The translations under genes and the position numbers were made by a program. Below the pieces are notes generated by a model. The model saw only the letters and a program-made list of their open reading frames with translations, ran no database searches and was not told where the DNA came from. Source: Viscum album (Eukaryota; Streptophyta; Magnoliopsida; Santalales; Viscaceae). Taken from it: a stretch of 64,000 bases of DNA. How positions within the stretch are numbered: the stretch's first letter is position 1; each line of letters begins with the position of its first letter. Positions 23,301 through 35,340 of the stretch are shown here, one piece after another. Where the stretch lies: contig OY728122.1 of the NCBI GenBank assembly GCA_963277665.1, positions 2,124,760,024-2,124,824,023 on the forward strand. Direction: 5' to 3'.

Positions 23301-24430
23301 TTAGGAGATTAAAGAGCAATTGAGTCACGTCGGACATGAGGTAAGGGACTTCGTCTCAATCTCCATTCATTGAGGCATATTTTGTTTTATACAAAACATT
23401 ATTTTATATGGTGTATAAAACCATTTTACTTTTAATTTTATTCAAAAGGAATATTTTTATACGAAGCGTTTTACTAAACGACAAAAAGTAATGTTTCTTT
23501 TAACGTACGCGGTGACAACAACCTTTTCCGCCGCCACGAGTATTATTTGGTCTTTGGCTTCCTCAAAAACCGTAATGTTTTTTAAAATGAAATAAATACC
23601 ATATAATCTTTTATGTATTTTGGTATTGAAAATGGTTTTTATAATGGATTTTTTATGTCAATATATTTATGTGATATATTGTGATCAAAGTGTGGAAATG
23701 TTTTCTTTCCATTATATTTGTTTTATGTCTTATGATTTTATAATGGTACTTGGACATTTGATGGGTGGTTATGTGATAAAACAAATGATGTGTGCTGCCC
23801 TGAATACCAGGACAGGTGGTTACGTTATAACCTCCAATGCATTGAGTATGGAAGTCGGCCGTATGGCTATTCCATTATGTGATATGTGTGGAAGTCGACC
23901 AGATGGTTATTCCACTTAAGTATGTTTATGTCCCAAGTTACCTTTATATGTTATGTGTTCTTTATATGGGTTTTATGGTAATATTTTGGTTACAAAAAGG
24001 GTAAGTAATGATCTTTTATTCAGTGAAGAGTTTTTTACTACTTCATAAAGGTGAAAAGTATTACTTTGATAAAGTATACATGGTTTACTTGTTGTTTTGA
24101 AAAAATAACAGTTTTCATTCTTTGTGTATCCCTTACTGAGCTTTTTATGCTCACCCCAAGTTTTTTTGAAATGTTTTTCACAGGACTTAATGTGGAATAG
24201 TGTCAAGGATGGGATCAAGGGAAAGTTATGCTCTATAAAACATGGAACTAGACATGTTTCTTTTTAAGAGTTTTTATTTTATAGAAACTTAGAATAAGTG
24301 TCTACTTTGTAATCTTTTGAGATGTAATAGTTAAGATCTAATTCTCTAAAACTCTAAACCTGAAAATATCCTCAATGGGAATTATTCATTTAATTCAATG
24401 TTAAGTAATGTTTAAGGCTGGGGCCTTATA
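20397..24430 (+). repeat. Element C 3' LTR
   Basis: Full-length partner of 11710-15742, starting TGTAACATCC and ending GGGCCTTATA. It repeats the TATA box (22025-22034), the tandem unit with stem-loop modules (22749-22786, 22957-22994) and the 99-codon open frame (23620-23919). It is followed by TTTAA, the target duplication. Confidence 0.95.
22749..22994 (+). promoter_or_regulatory. Two stem-loop modules in C 3' LTR
   Basis: Copies at 22749-22786 and 22957-22994, 208 bp apart. The second keeps the perfect CGTTCATG/CATGAACG arms around CGTACGTACG and CCGTCTCC. The first has CAAGAACG in the right arm (one mismatch). Confidence 0.7.
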
Positions 24431-24435
24431 TTTAA
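24431..24435. repeat. Right target site duplication of element C (TTTAA)
   Basis: Pairs with TTTGA at 11705-11709, one difference. Confidence 0.7.
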
Positions 24436-25322
24436 AGCATACTCCTTTTCCTTTTAGATAGGCACTAGGGTGCTTCCTTCCACAATTATCACAGGGTCGA
24501 AATTCAACCCTTCCCTTCTTCCCTATTTCCTTATTTCCTTTCCCAAAGTGTTTAGAAAATATCTTCTTCTCTTGATTTTCTTTAAAGTCATAAGACTTAG
24601 AGAATTCCTTTTCTATCTTGATATCACCTGAGACAATATCTTCATACAATGAGAAGGATTGTGAGACTAATGCTCGATGGAGAAATGGTTTTAAACCATC
24701 AAATAAACGATCAATCTTACTTCTTGGGTTATGTATATAATCTACAACATTAATTGATAACCTTGTAAAGTTATCTTCTAACATTGCAATATTCACATCC
24801 TCCTTTGGTCTCAGACTCAGAAATTGCCTTTCCATATCTCCTCGATGGTCATGAGGAAATTATTTTTTTGAGAAAATATATTTAAACTCCCACCATTCCA
24901 AAATGGATACTTATTCATCCTCCTTTGCATTCTTAATTAATGACCACCATTGAGTTGCATCTTCGGTGAGGTGATAAACTGGCATGACAACTTTTTTGCT
25001 TTTCGATACTCCCCAAAGCATGGAATATTTTCTCTAAGGAACTTATCCATTGTTCATCTACAAATGGATTTGTTGACCCATTGAATGTTGGTGGTTGTTG
25101 CCTCATGAAGAGATCTAACATTGATCCTCCACATTGTGGATCAGGGAGCTCCATACAGGTAAGGTTATTATTCATAACTTGTGTGAGTTATCCTAGTATG
25201 GTGATAAACTGATCAGTACTAGTTTCATCACCATCTATGCTATAATTTTCTTGAGAAGGAGGGAAATACTTATATGGATTAAGAGTGTTGATACAGTTTC
25301 CATTCCTTCCACTAGGTACCAT
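24436..25322 (-). pseudogene. gag: Element B gag, upstream part, cut by C
   Basis: Read on the minus strand from an ATG at 25322 (MVPSGRNGNCINT). Recognisable blocks are FMRQQPPTFNGSTNPFVDEQW and SSLEKIFHALG (25175-24933), then the conserved gag core (MERQFLSLRPKEDVNIAML, NFTRLS, IDRLFDGLKP, LYEDIV) on 24835-24435. It ends in the first zinc-knuckle half (RKHPSAYLKGKGVCFK) exactly where C begins. The remaining half of the knuckle lies at 11709 and below. Stops and at least one frame change are present. Confidence 0.85.
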
Positions 25323-25794
25323 TTCTAAACAATGGCATACAATAGATTATTTTATGAACCACAATACATAATTCCAAACATGTAAAACACATAACATAAA
25401 TTGAACAGTTTATGGATATAATACATAATCATAAAAAAAATTCTTTGAGGAGGTATGTACTCATAAATCACTCATAATGGTTTGTAATGAAAATGAGACT
25501 TATCTTAAGCATATACCCTAGGAGTGTTGTAACCAAGAGTGTAGCAAGACCTGTTGTCGTGCACCGGTTTCCGTTCGAGTCTATCTCAAAGAAGTGTTTT
25601 CGGGTTTTACCCCTAGGTACATCTGTGCCAGAGCTGCCGCTACCTACTCGTATCCAGACATGGATATATTTCTTGGAAAACTCACAAAATCTGTATAGTA
25701 CCAAAATTCTAGGAAGTTCTTCTATACTAATCCTCAAAGTCTATCTTAGGGTAACTTTTTCTATTCTAAATCTAGTTTCCAGGGATTATACTAA

Positions 25795-25810
25795 CCTCCC
25801 TCAGATACCA
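25795..25810 (-). other. Primer binding site of element B
   Basis: In sense orientation TGGTATCTGAGGGAGG starts two bases after the 5' LTR. The first seven bases fit the initiator-Met PBS and the rest has diverged. Confidence 0.65.
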
Positions 25811-25812
25811 AC

Positions 25813-28800
25813 TGTAATGCCCCAACCCCAATTACCTAGATTTTTTGATTTATTACATAACATTGTCTTGATACAATAAATCATGTCCTGAAAGACCGAT
25901 CAGTTTAGTATTATTTGGAATAAGATACATACATAAGTTCAACATTACAACTTGAAAAGAAATACAACACTAATTTATTCCATTAGAAACATCCAATCCT
26001 ACGAGATTATTCCTACAAGTCCCTCATAACCAATATCTTCATATCCTGGGAAAATGAAACATATGAAAGGGGTGAGCTCAAATACTCAGTAAGGGTAAGA
26101 AATACAGCGGAAGATAACATAAACATTAGGCATGATGGAAAATTCAAAACACATGCCTTTACAAATAATAAACATGAACACTTTATGGCAGGAATATGAG
26201 CTGAGTAAATAATTCCATAATAAAACACAGTCATGGGTATTCTACTAGTCAAATAAGAACATGAACCATCATTATTATTTTCTTAATGAGGGAATGTATA
26301 ATGCCGAACATCCTGAAATATTTTATCAAGGCCTCAGCAAAAACGTCTAAAAATGATTAAGGCCTTGGCCAAAACCATATATCAAATTGGGAAAGGCCTC
26401 AGAAAATTCCATGTCTAATTTCTCAGGAGACCTACTGATGAACCGAGGAGCTATAGCGGGCTCCACCCATCATATACTAAGTCTAATAAATTCCTCATAT
26501 AAAAAGGTTGAAATATAACATAAAAATTCTAATTAAAACTAGCATACAAAATGTCAATACTTTAACCATAAACCATTAATGGTATAAAAATAACACATAC
26601 ATAGTCAAACATATCACAAAACCTTCAATACAAAATGTAAGATTTGTATCATAATAAATCAACTTCAAATAAGTTTAAAATCCATCAAAGGATGTTGACA
26701 TAGATGAAATGAAAACTATTTGAAAGAAATACCTATTTATATTTTGAAACCATTTAAGAGTCACATAATTATAAAAGAAAACATTTATTTTTAAAATATT
26801 CTTATAATATTTTAAGGGAAGCTTCGATTATTTCATAATAGCGGAAAACAGCCGCATCCACCGTATAAGTTAAAAAACATTCTTACCTTAATTTTGTCGA
26901 AAGGGTCATAAAGTACCTTGTTTGGAAAATAAAAAAAGATTACTTTCTAAACATATAAGGTCAAATAAGGGGATAAATGACTTTAACCTATATTCTATTA
27001 AATAGTAAAAATGTTTTGAAATACATTTTTATGAAAGCATGTATGTGGCTGGTAAAGAGGTCACAGTAGATACTTACGTAAAAACAACCTCGGATAATAA
27101 AGAGATTGTGAAATTAACCCTTACATTGTAAGTTTACTTAGTAGATGGAATTTTAACCTCTAGTATAATAGTTAAAACATTTATATAAAATTATAAAAGA
27201 ACTATATACATAAATATGATATCATATATGATCCTATAATATTGCTTTGTTAATAATATTTCAGTAGTATCATTATTTCAGGTGTTAACTGATTCATTTT
27301 CCTTGATATACATAGTTTCATAAGCCATATTTGCTATGAATAGGATTTATTTGTTTCATATAAATAATTATATTATGTTCATTAACACTATTTTTAATCA
27401 TAAAATGAAAATTATTCTTAAATGATTACAATGGGGAAATGAATCTCATCACGTTCGTGGAGACGGTAAACCGTACATACTCACGAGTGACAATATCATT
27501 ATATTGATGGTGATATAATATGTAATTGGATGTTATATCATATATAAAAAATCAATAACATGTTATATTTATTATTTACATCGATTATACTCTTTATTAT
27601 ACCCATCCAAATAATGAAGTGCTTGAATAACAAACTACACCATGACGTGGAGATGGTACGCCGTACGTACGCACGTATTGTTACTTTGTCATTAATATGA
27701 AGGATAGAATAATGAATATTATTGTACCATTTTTATAATAGCATCATAGTGTATAAATATACAGGATATATTATTTTATAATGAAAACAACAATGAAAGA
27801 GTAAGTGGAAGAAGAAATGAACTTGAAAGAGGTGATGAAATATTTACCTCTTCTTTGTGTTTTTCCGTTTGATGTGATCAAAAGGGCTCTTTAGGCTGGC
27901 TTTAAGAGCAAAGGAAGGCCTCTAGGATTAAGGGATGAAAGTTGGGAGGATATTTAGGTAGGTTTTGGCTGAGAAAAATGTCTTTGGAGGTGTGAAATTA
28001 AGAGAAGGGTAAGTGCCCATTTATAAGAGAGGCGAGGGTCACTTTAGGAAAAGCTTGAAATATTATTTTATAATAAAATAATTTTCGATTTATAATGGCA
28101 CAAAAATAATTTATTTATAGGATAAGGTGGGTATGAGTCGAAAACCACTCAACCAATAGGTTTTATATAGGATTAGGTCATCATATTAACCTTATATTTT
28201 ATATTTAACTCTTAGTTAAATAGATTGACATTTACCATGTCTCTTTGTATTTTTATATTATATAGTTAACAAACATACTATAAACTACCTAGAGGACCCC
28301 AATAGGTTCATTATTAATATATATAACCTTATATAAGTCTGTTTCCTGAACCATATATTTTTATAAATTTTATATCAATTAACAATATACCATTTGTTTT
28401 AAAAACTCAATTATGTCAATTTTGACACTATTTAGTATTTGGTTTTTTTGAAATCCATTAATACATTATCACTTTGAATAAAATTTATTTAACTAACCCT
28501 AACATGTCATTTTAACCTATAAAATTAGTGGAATTCATCATAAGTCTCAATTTACATTTATTGGTTATTTATAATATCAATTATTTCAATATTTCATTAA
28601 TAAGGTAATTCCAACATAATCATTGTCTCATAAATAAATTAAATTATTTACTGTCTAAAAATTATAAATAAAATACCATTAAGTAGGATATCTTTTTATC
28701 TTTCTGAATAATATTTATAGTCGAATTTATATTGTGTGTTACCCTATATTAAAAATGGTTTAATTATTAAACATTGAATTTAACTCTATTAACTATTCTT

Positions 28801-29568
28801 TAAATAAAATAATAATAAATGTCCTAATCTAATCCAAGTGGACCAAAGGGGATAATATTTTATTCCTAAGGTTATTTTGGTCTAATTACACTTATCCAAT
28901 AGAATTGGGACATGTATTAGGGTAATTATGATATCATTTTTACCCTTAATTACTCTATTGACTTTTAACCATGGTAAATAAAAGTCAAAAGTTACTATTC
29001 ACCAAAAATTATTTTCATCTTATTGAACCCTATTTCTCTTACTGAGGTTAATTGTGTCTCTCAGATTTCTGAAATTCAACTCAGAGAAGTGGTCAAATTA
29101 TGTTTTATGCAAATTTAAAAATGCTCCTAGGAGGTGGGTAAAAGGCGGTTAAAAGTTCAATAAACTTTTTATATATTTAAACTTATTATAAAATGACTCT
29201 AATTAATTACATTGAACTTATATAGGTATTATGTATCTATTTTGAACTAAAAAAAATTTAAATAAAATAAATAATTATTTAAATAAAAATTCGGTTTTAA
29301 CCAATAACACAATATTTTTCACTATTCATCAATAATGGAACGTTTTTAGAAAATACCAAAAATTCACCCTAAGCTAATTTCGATATTCTGAATTCAAAAA
29401 TGAAGTCCATTTTGAAAAATAAAATTTATAAAATTTCAAAAAATGGGTATTACTATTCATAACGGCTAGTTTGATTTGTCGTGGTGTGCTAGAATCTCGA
29501 AGTTGCATACAATACAAGCTATTGCATTATTCAAAGGGAAACATACCGTGGAAGATTGGGGTATTACA
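25813..29568 (-). repeat. Element B 5' LTR (sense), right copy
   Basis: Starts TGTAATGCCCC and ends GGGGTATTACA on the plus strand. It aligns with 4324-8083 throughout. It has two stem-loop modules (27451-27490, 27641-27680) and a TATA-like box (28018-28027, slightly altered to CATTTATAAG). It is followed by the TTAGA target duplication and the resumption of A's pol. Confidence 0.9.
27451..27680 (-). promoter_or_regulatory. Two stem-loop modules in B right LTR
   Basis: 27451-27490 has TCGTG opposite CACGA around GAGACGGTAAACCGTACATA. 27641-27680 has ACGTG opposite CACGT around GAGATGGTA and a perfect CGTACGTACG centre. Spacing is 190 bp. Both are better preserved than in the left LTR. Confidence 0.65.
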
Positions 29569-29573
29569 TTAGA
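29569..29573. repeat. Right target site duplication of element B (TTAGA)
   Basis: Partner of TTATA at 4319-4323. Confidence 0.6.
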
Positions 29574-31205
29574 ACTCTCATGAATCATCCTTTAGTTGTT
29601 GTAGTAGGTGATGTAAATATAGGGACACAAAATAGAGATACTCTGAGAAACCAGGTTGAATATCAAGTTTTCTTTCACAGCTTGAACCCAAAAATAATAA
29701 TGACGCTATCAATGATGAATTTTGGGTGATAGCTATGAATGAAGAATTAAATCAGTTTGAAAGAAACATTGTTTGGAAATTAGTGGAAAGACCTAAGGAC
29801 ACTTCGACCATGGGCACTAAATGGGTGTTTAGAAACAAAGTTGATGAGTTAGTAAATTTAGTTAGAAACAAGGCCAGATTAGTTTAACAAGGATATTGTC
29901 AAGAATAAGGAATAGACTATGAGGAAACTTTTGTACCTGTAGCTAGACAAGAAGCCATTAGGATACTACTTTCTTATGCAGCTCATCTTAATTTCCAACA
30001 TTTTCAAATGGATGTCAAAAGTGTATTTCATAATTTGTATATAGTTGAGGATGTGTTTGTTGAAAAACCTATGGGATTTATAAATCCCCATTTTTCAAAT
30101 CATGATTTTAAATAATCTAAAGTTTTATATTGTTTAAAAAAAGATCCTAGAGCTATGGATGATAAACTCAGTTCTTTTCTTATTTCAAATGGTTTTATTA
30201 AAGGAATAACTGATTCTACTCTTTTTTTAAAGGATTTACAAAGATGTTTTAATAGTACAAATTTATGTGGATGACATTAAATTTGGATCTTCTAAAAATT
30301 CATTATGTACTAATTTTTCAAAGATGATGCAAAATGAATTTTAAATGATATTAATGCGAGAACTTAAATTATTTCTTGGATTTCAAATTTTTCAAAATAA
30401 AAATAGAATTTTCTTCAATCAAAGTAAATATACTAAGGATATTTTGAAAAGTTTTGGTTTGGATAGTAATAAAGGTAGTGATTCACCTATGAGTACCACT
30501 TGTACGTTGGATGCCGATGAAACTGGTAAACTAGTGGATCAAACAAATTACAGAGGTATGATTGGGAGTTTTCCCTACCTTACTGCTAGCCGACCTGATA
30601 TTATGTTTATTGTGTTTATGTGTGCTCATTTTCAAGCCAATCCCAAAGAGTCTCTTTTAACTGTTGTTAAATGGATTTTTAAATATCTCAAGTATACTAT
30701 AAACATAGGACTATTTTACCCAAGAGTACAATAATTTGATTTGATAATTTATTCAGAGGCTGACTTTGCTGGTTTCCAGTAAGATATCAATGGAACCTCT
30801 AGAACATGTCACATTTTGCAAAAATCACTAGTATCATTCTGTAGTAAGAAATAAAAATTTGATTCATTATTCATTGATGAAGATGAATATATAGCTACTG
30901 ATAGTTGTTGTGCTCAAATTCTATGGATGAAACACACTTTACTAGACTATGGATATCAATTTAAACATGTCTCTATAAATTGTGAAAACACAAGTGCTAT
31001 TAACATCACTAAAAATCTAGTATTTCATGCTAGGACAAAGCACATTGATGTGAGACATCACTTTTTGAGAGATCATTATCAAAGAGGTGATATCACCCTT
31101 GAATTTATTATCACTTAACATCAGTTGTCTTATATATTCACAAATAATTTGAATTCTAAAAGGATAAATTACATCAAACATGAGTTAGGTATGATAAATT
31201 TTTAG
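29574..31205 (+). pseudogene. pol: Element A pol, second half: RT and RNase H of Ty1/copia
   Basis: Pol resumes after B with a GDVNIGTQNRDTLRNQ block (linker typical of SIRE-like copia), then RT: DEFWVIAMNEELNQFERN, WKLVERPKD, GTKWVFRNKVDE, YEETFVPVARQEAIRILLSY, MDVKSVFHN. The catalytic YVDD is intact at 30264-30275. The thumb and connection lie on 30345-30734 (LKLFLGFQIFQ, YRGMIGSFPYLTASRPDI). RNase H follows (YSEADFAG, DEDEYIATDSCCAQILWMK, RTKHIDVRHHFLRD). It closes at a TAG near 31203. Several stops and frame changes are present. Confidence 0.88.
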
Positions 31206-31520
31206 GTTAGAACACCTCACCATTAGACCTTGACATTGGACATCACCATTGGACCTCACCGTTGGACCTCACCGTTAGACCTCACCATTGGACCTCACCG
31301 TTGGACCTCACCATTGGACCTCACTGTTGGGACACCTCACCATTGGACCTCACCGCTAGGAAACCTCACCATTCAAATTCAACATTAGTACCCCACCATT
31401 GGACCTCACCGTTGGACCACACTATTAGGACACCTCACCGTTGGACCACACCGTTGGACACCTCACTAATGGAACCTTACGATTAGTCGACCTTACTGAT
31501 AGGACCTAGACATAGTGTTT
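31206..31520 (+). repeat. Minisatellite, 12-13 bp units of CACCATTGGACCT type
   Basis: About two dozen irregular units of CACCATTGGACCT and CACCGTTGGACCT lie between A's pol stop and its third ORF. Some units have inserted bases (TTGGGACACCT). It creates a spurious open frame rich in P, L, T and H (31262-31486), which I do not call a gene. Confidence 0.75.
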
Positions 31521-31829
31521 TTTGGTAGAAATCTAAAACATTTATAATTTTATTTATCTCATTTAATCGATTTCTTTTTGATCCATAAATGATAAAAACA
31601 AAGTGCAATACACACATTGATCCACTTCAATCCTCTTGCTAACCTCATGCTCCTGATGCCTTGAACTTACCATTCTTCTAAAATCCTTGAACCTCTTTAG
31701 ATCACAATGGAAGGATTGAAGAGACCGATGGTTGGTGAGGAAGGAGAGGCACAAAACTCTAAGAGACCTTGAGAGTGGTCTAGTAGTGGAAGAAAGGTTA
31801 CGGTAAATATGATCAATCCACATTTTCTG
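31521..31829. other. Element A spacer without a recognised feature
   Basis: Between the minisatellite and the third ORF. The minus-strand open frame 31563-31823 shows no family resemblance. I see nothing supportable here beyond being internal to A. Confidence 0.4.
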
Positions 31830-34550
31830 AAAAGGGAAATCATGGTCGAAGAGGAATTGTGTTCGGAATGGCTGATGTCGAGCATGTCTCTAGTGGTGAA
31901 GGAACATGAAGCTTAGGATTGGGTAGAATATTTTACAGACAATAATGTACCATATTATCTGAAGCTAGTCAAATAATTTTATGAGTTTCTAAAGATCGAA
32001 CAATCTGAGGATGAGAACTAAATGTCTTTAAAGGTAAATGGAGTAAGTGTGAGCTTCTCTTCTGCTAAATGGGATGAATTCTTAAGAGTCCCAATGAAGG
32101 AATATTTAACTATTACTCTTAAGTGATGCATACCATGGGTGAGTATTTCTACTATGAAGTGGCTCTGGCCGAACTGATAGGGAGTGGAATCCCTAGAAAA
32201 GTAATTGCCTCTAAGATGGATGGGGAAAACAGATTACTGTTTAAATTTGTTCAACATTCCTTGAGTCATAGGAGAGGGGACTTTTCTACTTTGAAGTATC
32301 AAGACAAATTATTATTGTATCTGTTGAAACATGGGAAAAGGATAAATTCTTATAGGATGTTGATGATTTAGTTAGAGGATATGAATCAGCCTTGTTCAAA
32401 GTCCAATTCTTTATTTCATTTCATGTTGATATCCTTGATGTTGAAAGTGAAAGGAGTTGCTAGAAATGAGTAAGAAACGATAGTTTTAAGGGACAACTTC
32501 AGTATTACCAAAATGATCTTCATGTTTATGAAGATAAAGTAGAATCCTTGGATAATGGAATGAGTCAATGATGAGGCTAAGATATATGATGACTTCAAAC
32601 CTATTTATAATCCTACTCGGAAAAATGAAAAAAGATATCTAGGTTTAAAACCAGATGAAGTGGATCCAGTGTATTCAGATGTAGAAGAAGAGGATGATAG
32701 TGTGCAAGAAAGAGATAGTTCTCCTATAGATGACAAGAGTGATCCTAACCTTCCCTAAAGTCCTCTTGTTAATGTTGTGCCCTTTGGAGAGCCTAGTCCT
32801 CCAAATAAATTACCCAAAAGAGATACTATCCTAAGGGACAATGATAACGAGGAAACAACTGAAGAAGAAAGAGAATAGAATGTATTAAGAGACATTACTC
32901 TTAGAGAGACCTCACGGGAGGAGGATGAAGTTGAATATGATCATGGGGAGTTTGAGTTAGCTATTGATAAGAGTGAATAATAATGAATAAGTCATAGTCA
33001 TTTGATAGGACAAACAGTAATGGACGAGAGTGAAGTGGAAGAGGATGTTGAATAGGTTGGAGCTAGAATTGCAATGGAAGTAGTTGAAGATTCTATAGAA
33101 GAAGTAGGGGTACACACTCCTACAGGTTCAATTGATCAAGGAAGACTAGCCGTGGAGAATGAAACTGTCCAGGAGGATGCTTCAAATGAGGGGGAGGAAC
33201 CTGTTTCCACAGGTTCAATTTTTTTTCTCATGAAATAGAAGATTAGTTAGAAAACCATGGATTTATGGTTTTGGGATGAGACAATGAAGATTATGAATAT
33301 AAAAAACCTAACAGAAGACCTCTAGTTCATTCTATTTCAGAGACCACTATAGTGAAACCGTTTTTCTTCTACATCCAGATTATGTGAAGAAGGATGACTT
33401 AGAGTCATTAAAATCTGTTTTGAAGAGACAATTTGATGAGATATCCATTGGGATAGAGAGATTAGTGGATCTCAATCAAGATCTTATAGAATATTCTTGG
33501 GAAAGAATAATCTCAATATTTCACTCCAACATGTTACATGAGGTGAAGGATTGTTAGAATCAAGTTAGATCCTTAGCCAAATCTGTGGAGTCTCTGGAAC
33601 AGTCAATTGTGAGTTTGAACTGAAAAATGGCTTCAAGATCTCATGTGGACAAAGATATTAAGTATGTTAAGAGTGTTGTTTAGCAGATGGTCCCTATGTT
33701 TGAGGACTTAGAAGTCTATGGAGACACATGTGAGTGTTCAGGATAATGATGTGAAGGGTTTGATCAGTGGATTGACCATGTATTTTAAGGAGTGTGTATC
33801 TTTCACCATGGAACCTCTATGTGAATCTTCTTCCTCATTATCATCTCCTCTTGTTGATCTAGACGTTTTCAGATCAGTTTTTAGAGAAGAATTGGAGAAT
33901 CTCATTGGTGCATGAACCTCAGACCCTTAGTTTATGACTCAGGTCATTTAAACTACCAGATATATTCATAATCTTGTAGAATATTACTTGAGGGAGGATT
34001 GCCATGATCAAAAGACCATCAATGAGCAGATTCACTTCAATTATATATGGGTTTACACTAAGCATGTGATGGATGGTAACTTTAAGCTGCTATTGGAGAA
34101 CTTGCGGATCCCACCTATCACTCAGGGTTTTTAGGATCAAGTTAGTAAGATTCTAGAGTTGAATCTTACATTGGAAAAATTTATATAGAATGAGGATGAT
34201 TTCATATCATCTATGGAAATAGGGGGAATCATCATTATGGATTTTGGAATCTTTTTTTACCATTCCTCCATGTGGATTGTAATCCCATTATTGTCCCTCC
34301 AGCCTTACCTTCCTCCTCAGCTGCATCAGGATCTACCAGTGTCACCCCTTTAATGAAACCTACACAGGCCATCGGAAGCTTGACTCATATGATTCCTCAG
34401 AGATCTACTTATTATTAGTCTATTGGTGCTTCTATCACAACCCCTCCTTCCTTGCTTACTACTATCCCTAGGGTTGTATCTCCATATTCTAAACCTGCCT
34501 CCGCAGCTCCCAAATACAAATCTCACTTAAACATCTCTAATGTGGATTGA
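31830..34550 (+). pseudogene. Element A third ORF (envelope-like / plant transposon protein), broken
   Basis: A broken coding region follows pol, as in SIRE/Maximus elements that carry an extra ORF of unknown role, often called envelope-like. About 32030-32450 resembles the putative plant transposon protein domain (VNGVSVSFSSAKWDEFLRVP, then LFKFVQHSLSHRRGDFSTL and DKLLLYLLKHGKRI). Acidic repeats follow (VEEEDDSVQERDSSP). A likely coiled-coil stretch occurs at about 33390-33700, and a P/S/T-rich end at about 34270-34550. I see no convincing signal peptide or membrane segment. Many stops are present. A membrane or infective role is not supported by this sequence. Confidence 0.55.
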
Positions 34551-34857
34551 ATATTGGTAATATTATTTGATAGGGATCATTGTAATCTTTTTAATATTGT
34601 ATTATTGTCTCATTAATACAAAAATTTTCTTTTTTCTTCTTTTGTCCATATTTTTTTGCTAATCACAATTGGGGAGAATGGTTCAGATATATGACACTTG
34701 ACTCTAGGACACTTGAATATATGACATTTCTATATGTATTTATGCTTTGATATATATTCAATAATAAACATGGATCCTTGAAGATATTAACATAAGTACT
34801 TAACCCTACTTTAATAATACTTAAATCTAAATTTTAGTGACATAATTTGTGAATATC

Positions 34858-34871
34858 AAAAAGGGGGAGAT
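34858..34871 (+). other. Polypurine tract of element A
   Basis: AAAAAGGGGGAGAT lies directly before the LTR start TGTTGGACTC, as is typical for SIRE-like copia elements. Confidence 0.85.
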
Positions 34872-35029
34872 TGTTGGACTCACAAGTTTTGATAATCCCA
34901 AAACATGTTTCATTTATATGAAAATCATGTTTCATTAGTATTTTTATTTTTTATCATGTAACAATTATGTATTTTCAATCTCACTAATTTATTGATCAAA
35001 TTTACAGTGTTAAAGTTTCTATGTAAAAG

Positions 35030-35340
35030 GTTACCGATAGAGGTTACCGATAGAGGTTACCGATAGAGGTTACTGATAGAGGTTACCGATAGAAGGTTTT
35101 TGCTAAGGAACCTTATTACTGAGTTATCGATGTGAGAAATTTCACCGCTATTATTCTATTTCACAAAGGATACTATTGTAGTGTTACCGCTATAAGTAAC
35201 TGCTATAAGGTTACAGATGAGAAGCCTACAGGTGAATCCTACCGATGAGGCTTACCGATGAATCATACTGATAAAGCCTACAGATGAAGCCTACTGATGA
35301 AGCCTACCGATGAAGCCTACAATTGAGAAGGCTACAACTT
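35030..35340 (+). repeat. Minisatellite in A 3' LTR (GGTTACCGATAGA and GAAGCCTACCGAT units)
   Basis: Five units of about 15 bp (AGAGGTTACCGAT) at 35030-35095 are followed, after a gap, by about nine units of about 14 bp (GAAGCCTACCGATG) from 35208 to 35340. The shared TACCGAT core suggests one origin with a drift in unit sequence. Confidence 0.7.

Larger units (their letters stand above)
11710..24430 (+). mobile_element. Element C: complete Ty3/gypsy chromovirus (Tekay/Del-like) inside B
   Basis: A structurally complete plus-strand LTR retrotransposon of about 12.7 kb: 4033-bp 5' LTR, primer site, one gag-pol frame, polypurine tract and 4034-bp 3' LTR. It is flanked by TTTGA (11705-11709) and TTTAA (24431-24435), one mismatch. 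Both LTRs start TGTAACATCC and end CCTTATA, so the termini are TG...TA. The first 200 bp of the two LTRs differ at about a dozen positions by eye. It splits the gag zinc knuckle of B. The many in-frame stops mean it is not autonomous now. Confidence 0.95.
4324..29568 (-). mobile_element. Element B: Ty3/gypsy chromovirus (Tekay/Del-like), interrupted by C
   Basis: A nearly complete LTR retrotransposon on the minus strand: LTRs of about 3.76 kb (4324-8083, 25813-29568), initiator-Met-type primer site, gag, protease, RT, RNase H, integrase, chromodomain and polypurine tract in the expected order. It is flanked by TTATA (4319-4323) and TTAGA (29569-29573), a 5-bp target duplication with one mismatch. 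It sits in A's pol. Without C it would be about 12.5 kb. LTR copies differ heavily: I see roughly 40 changes in the first 230 bp of the + strand alignment, so this is an old insertion. Confidence 0.9.

Noticed and set aside
31262..31486. Open frame with PHHWTSPLDLT repeats as a repeat protein
   Set aside because: It is produced by the minisatellite and has no start context or family.
31830..34550. Calling A's third ORF a true viral envelope
   Set aside because: No signal peptide, fusion-like or membrane segment is visible; only position and a plant transposon-type domain support the name.
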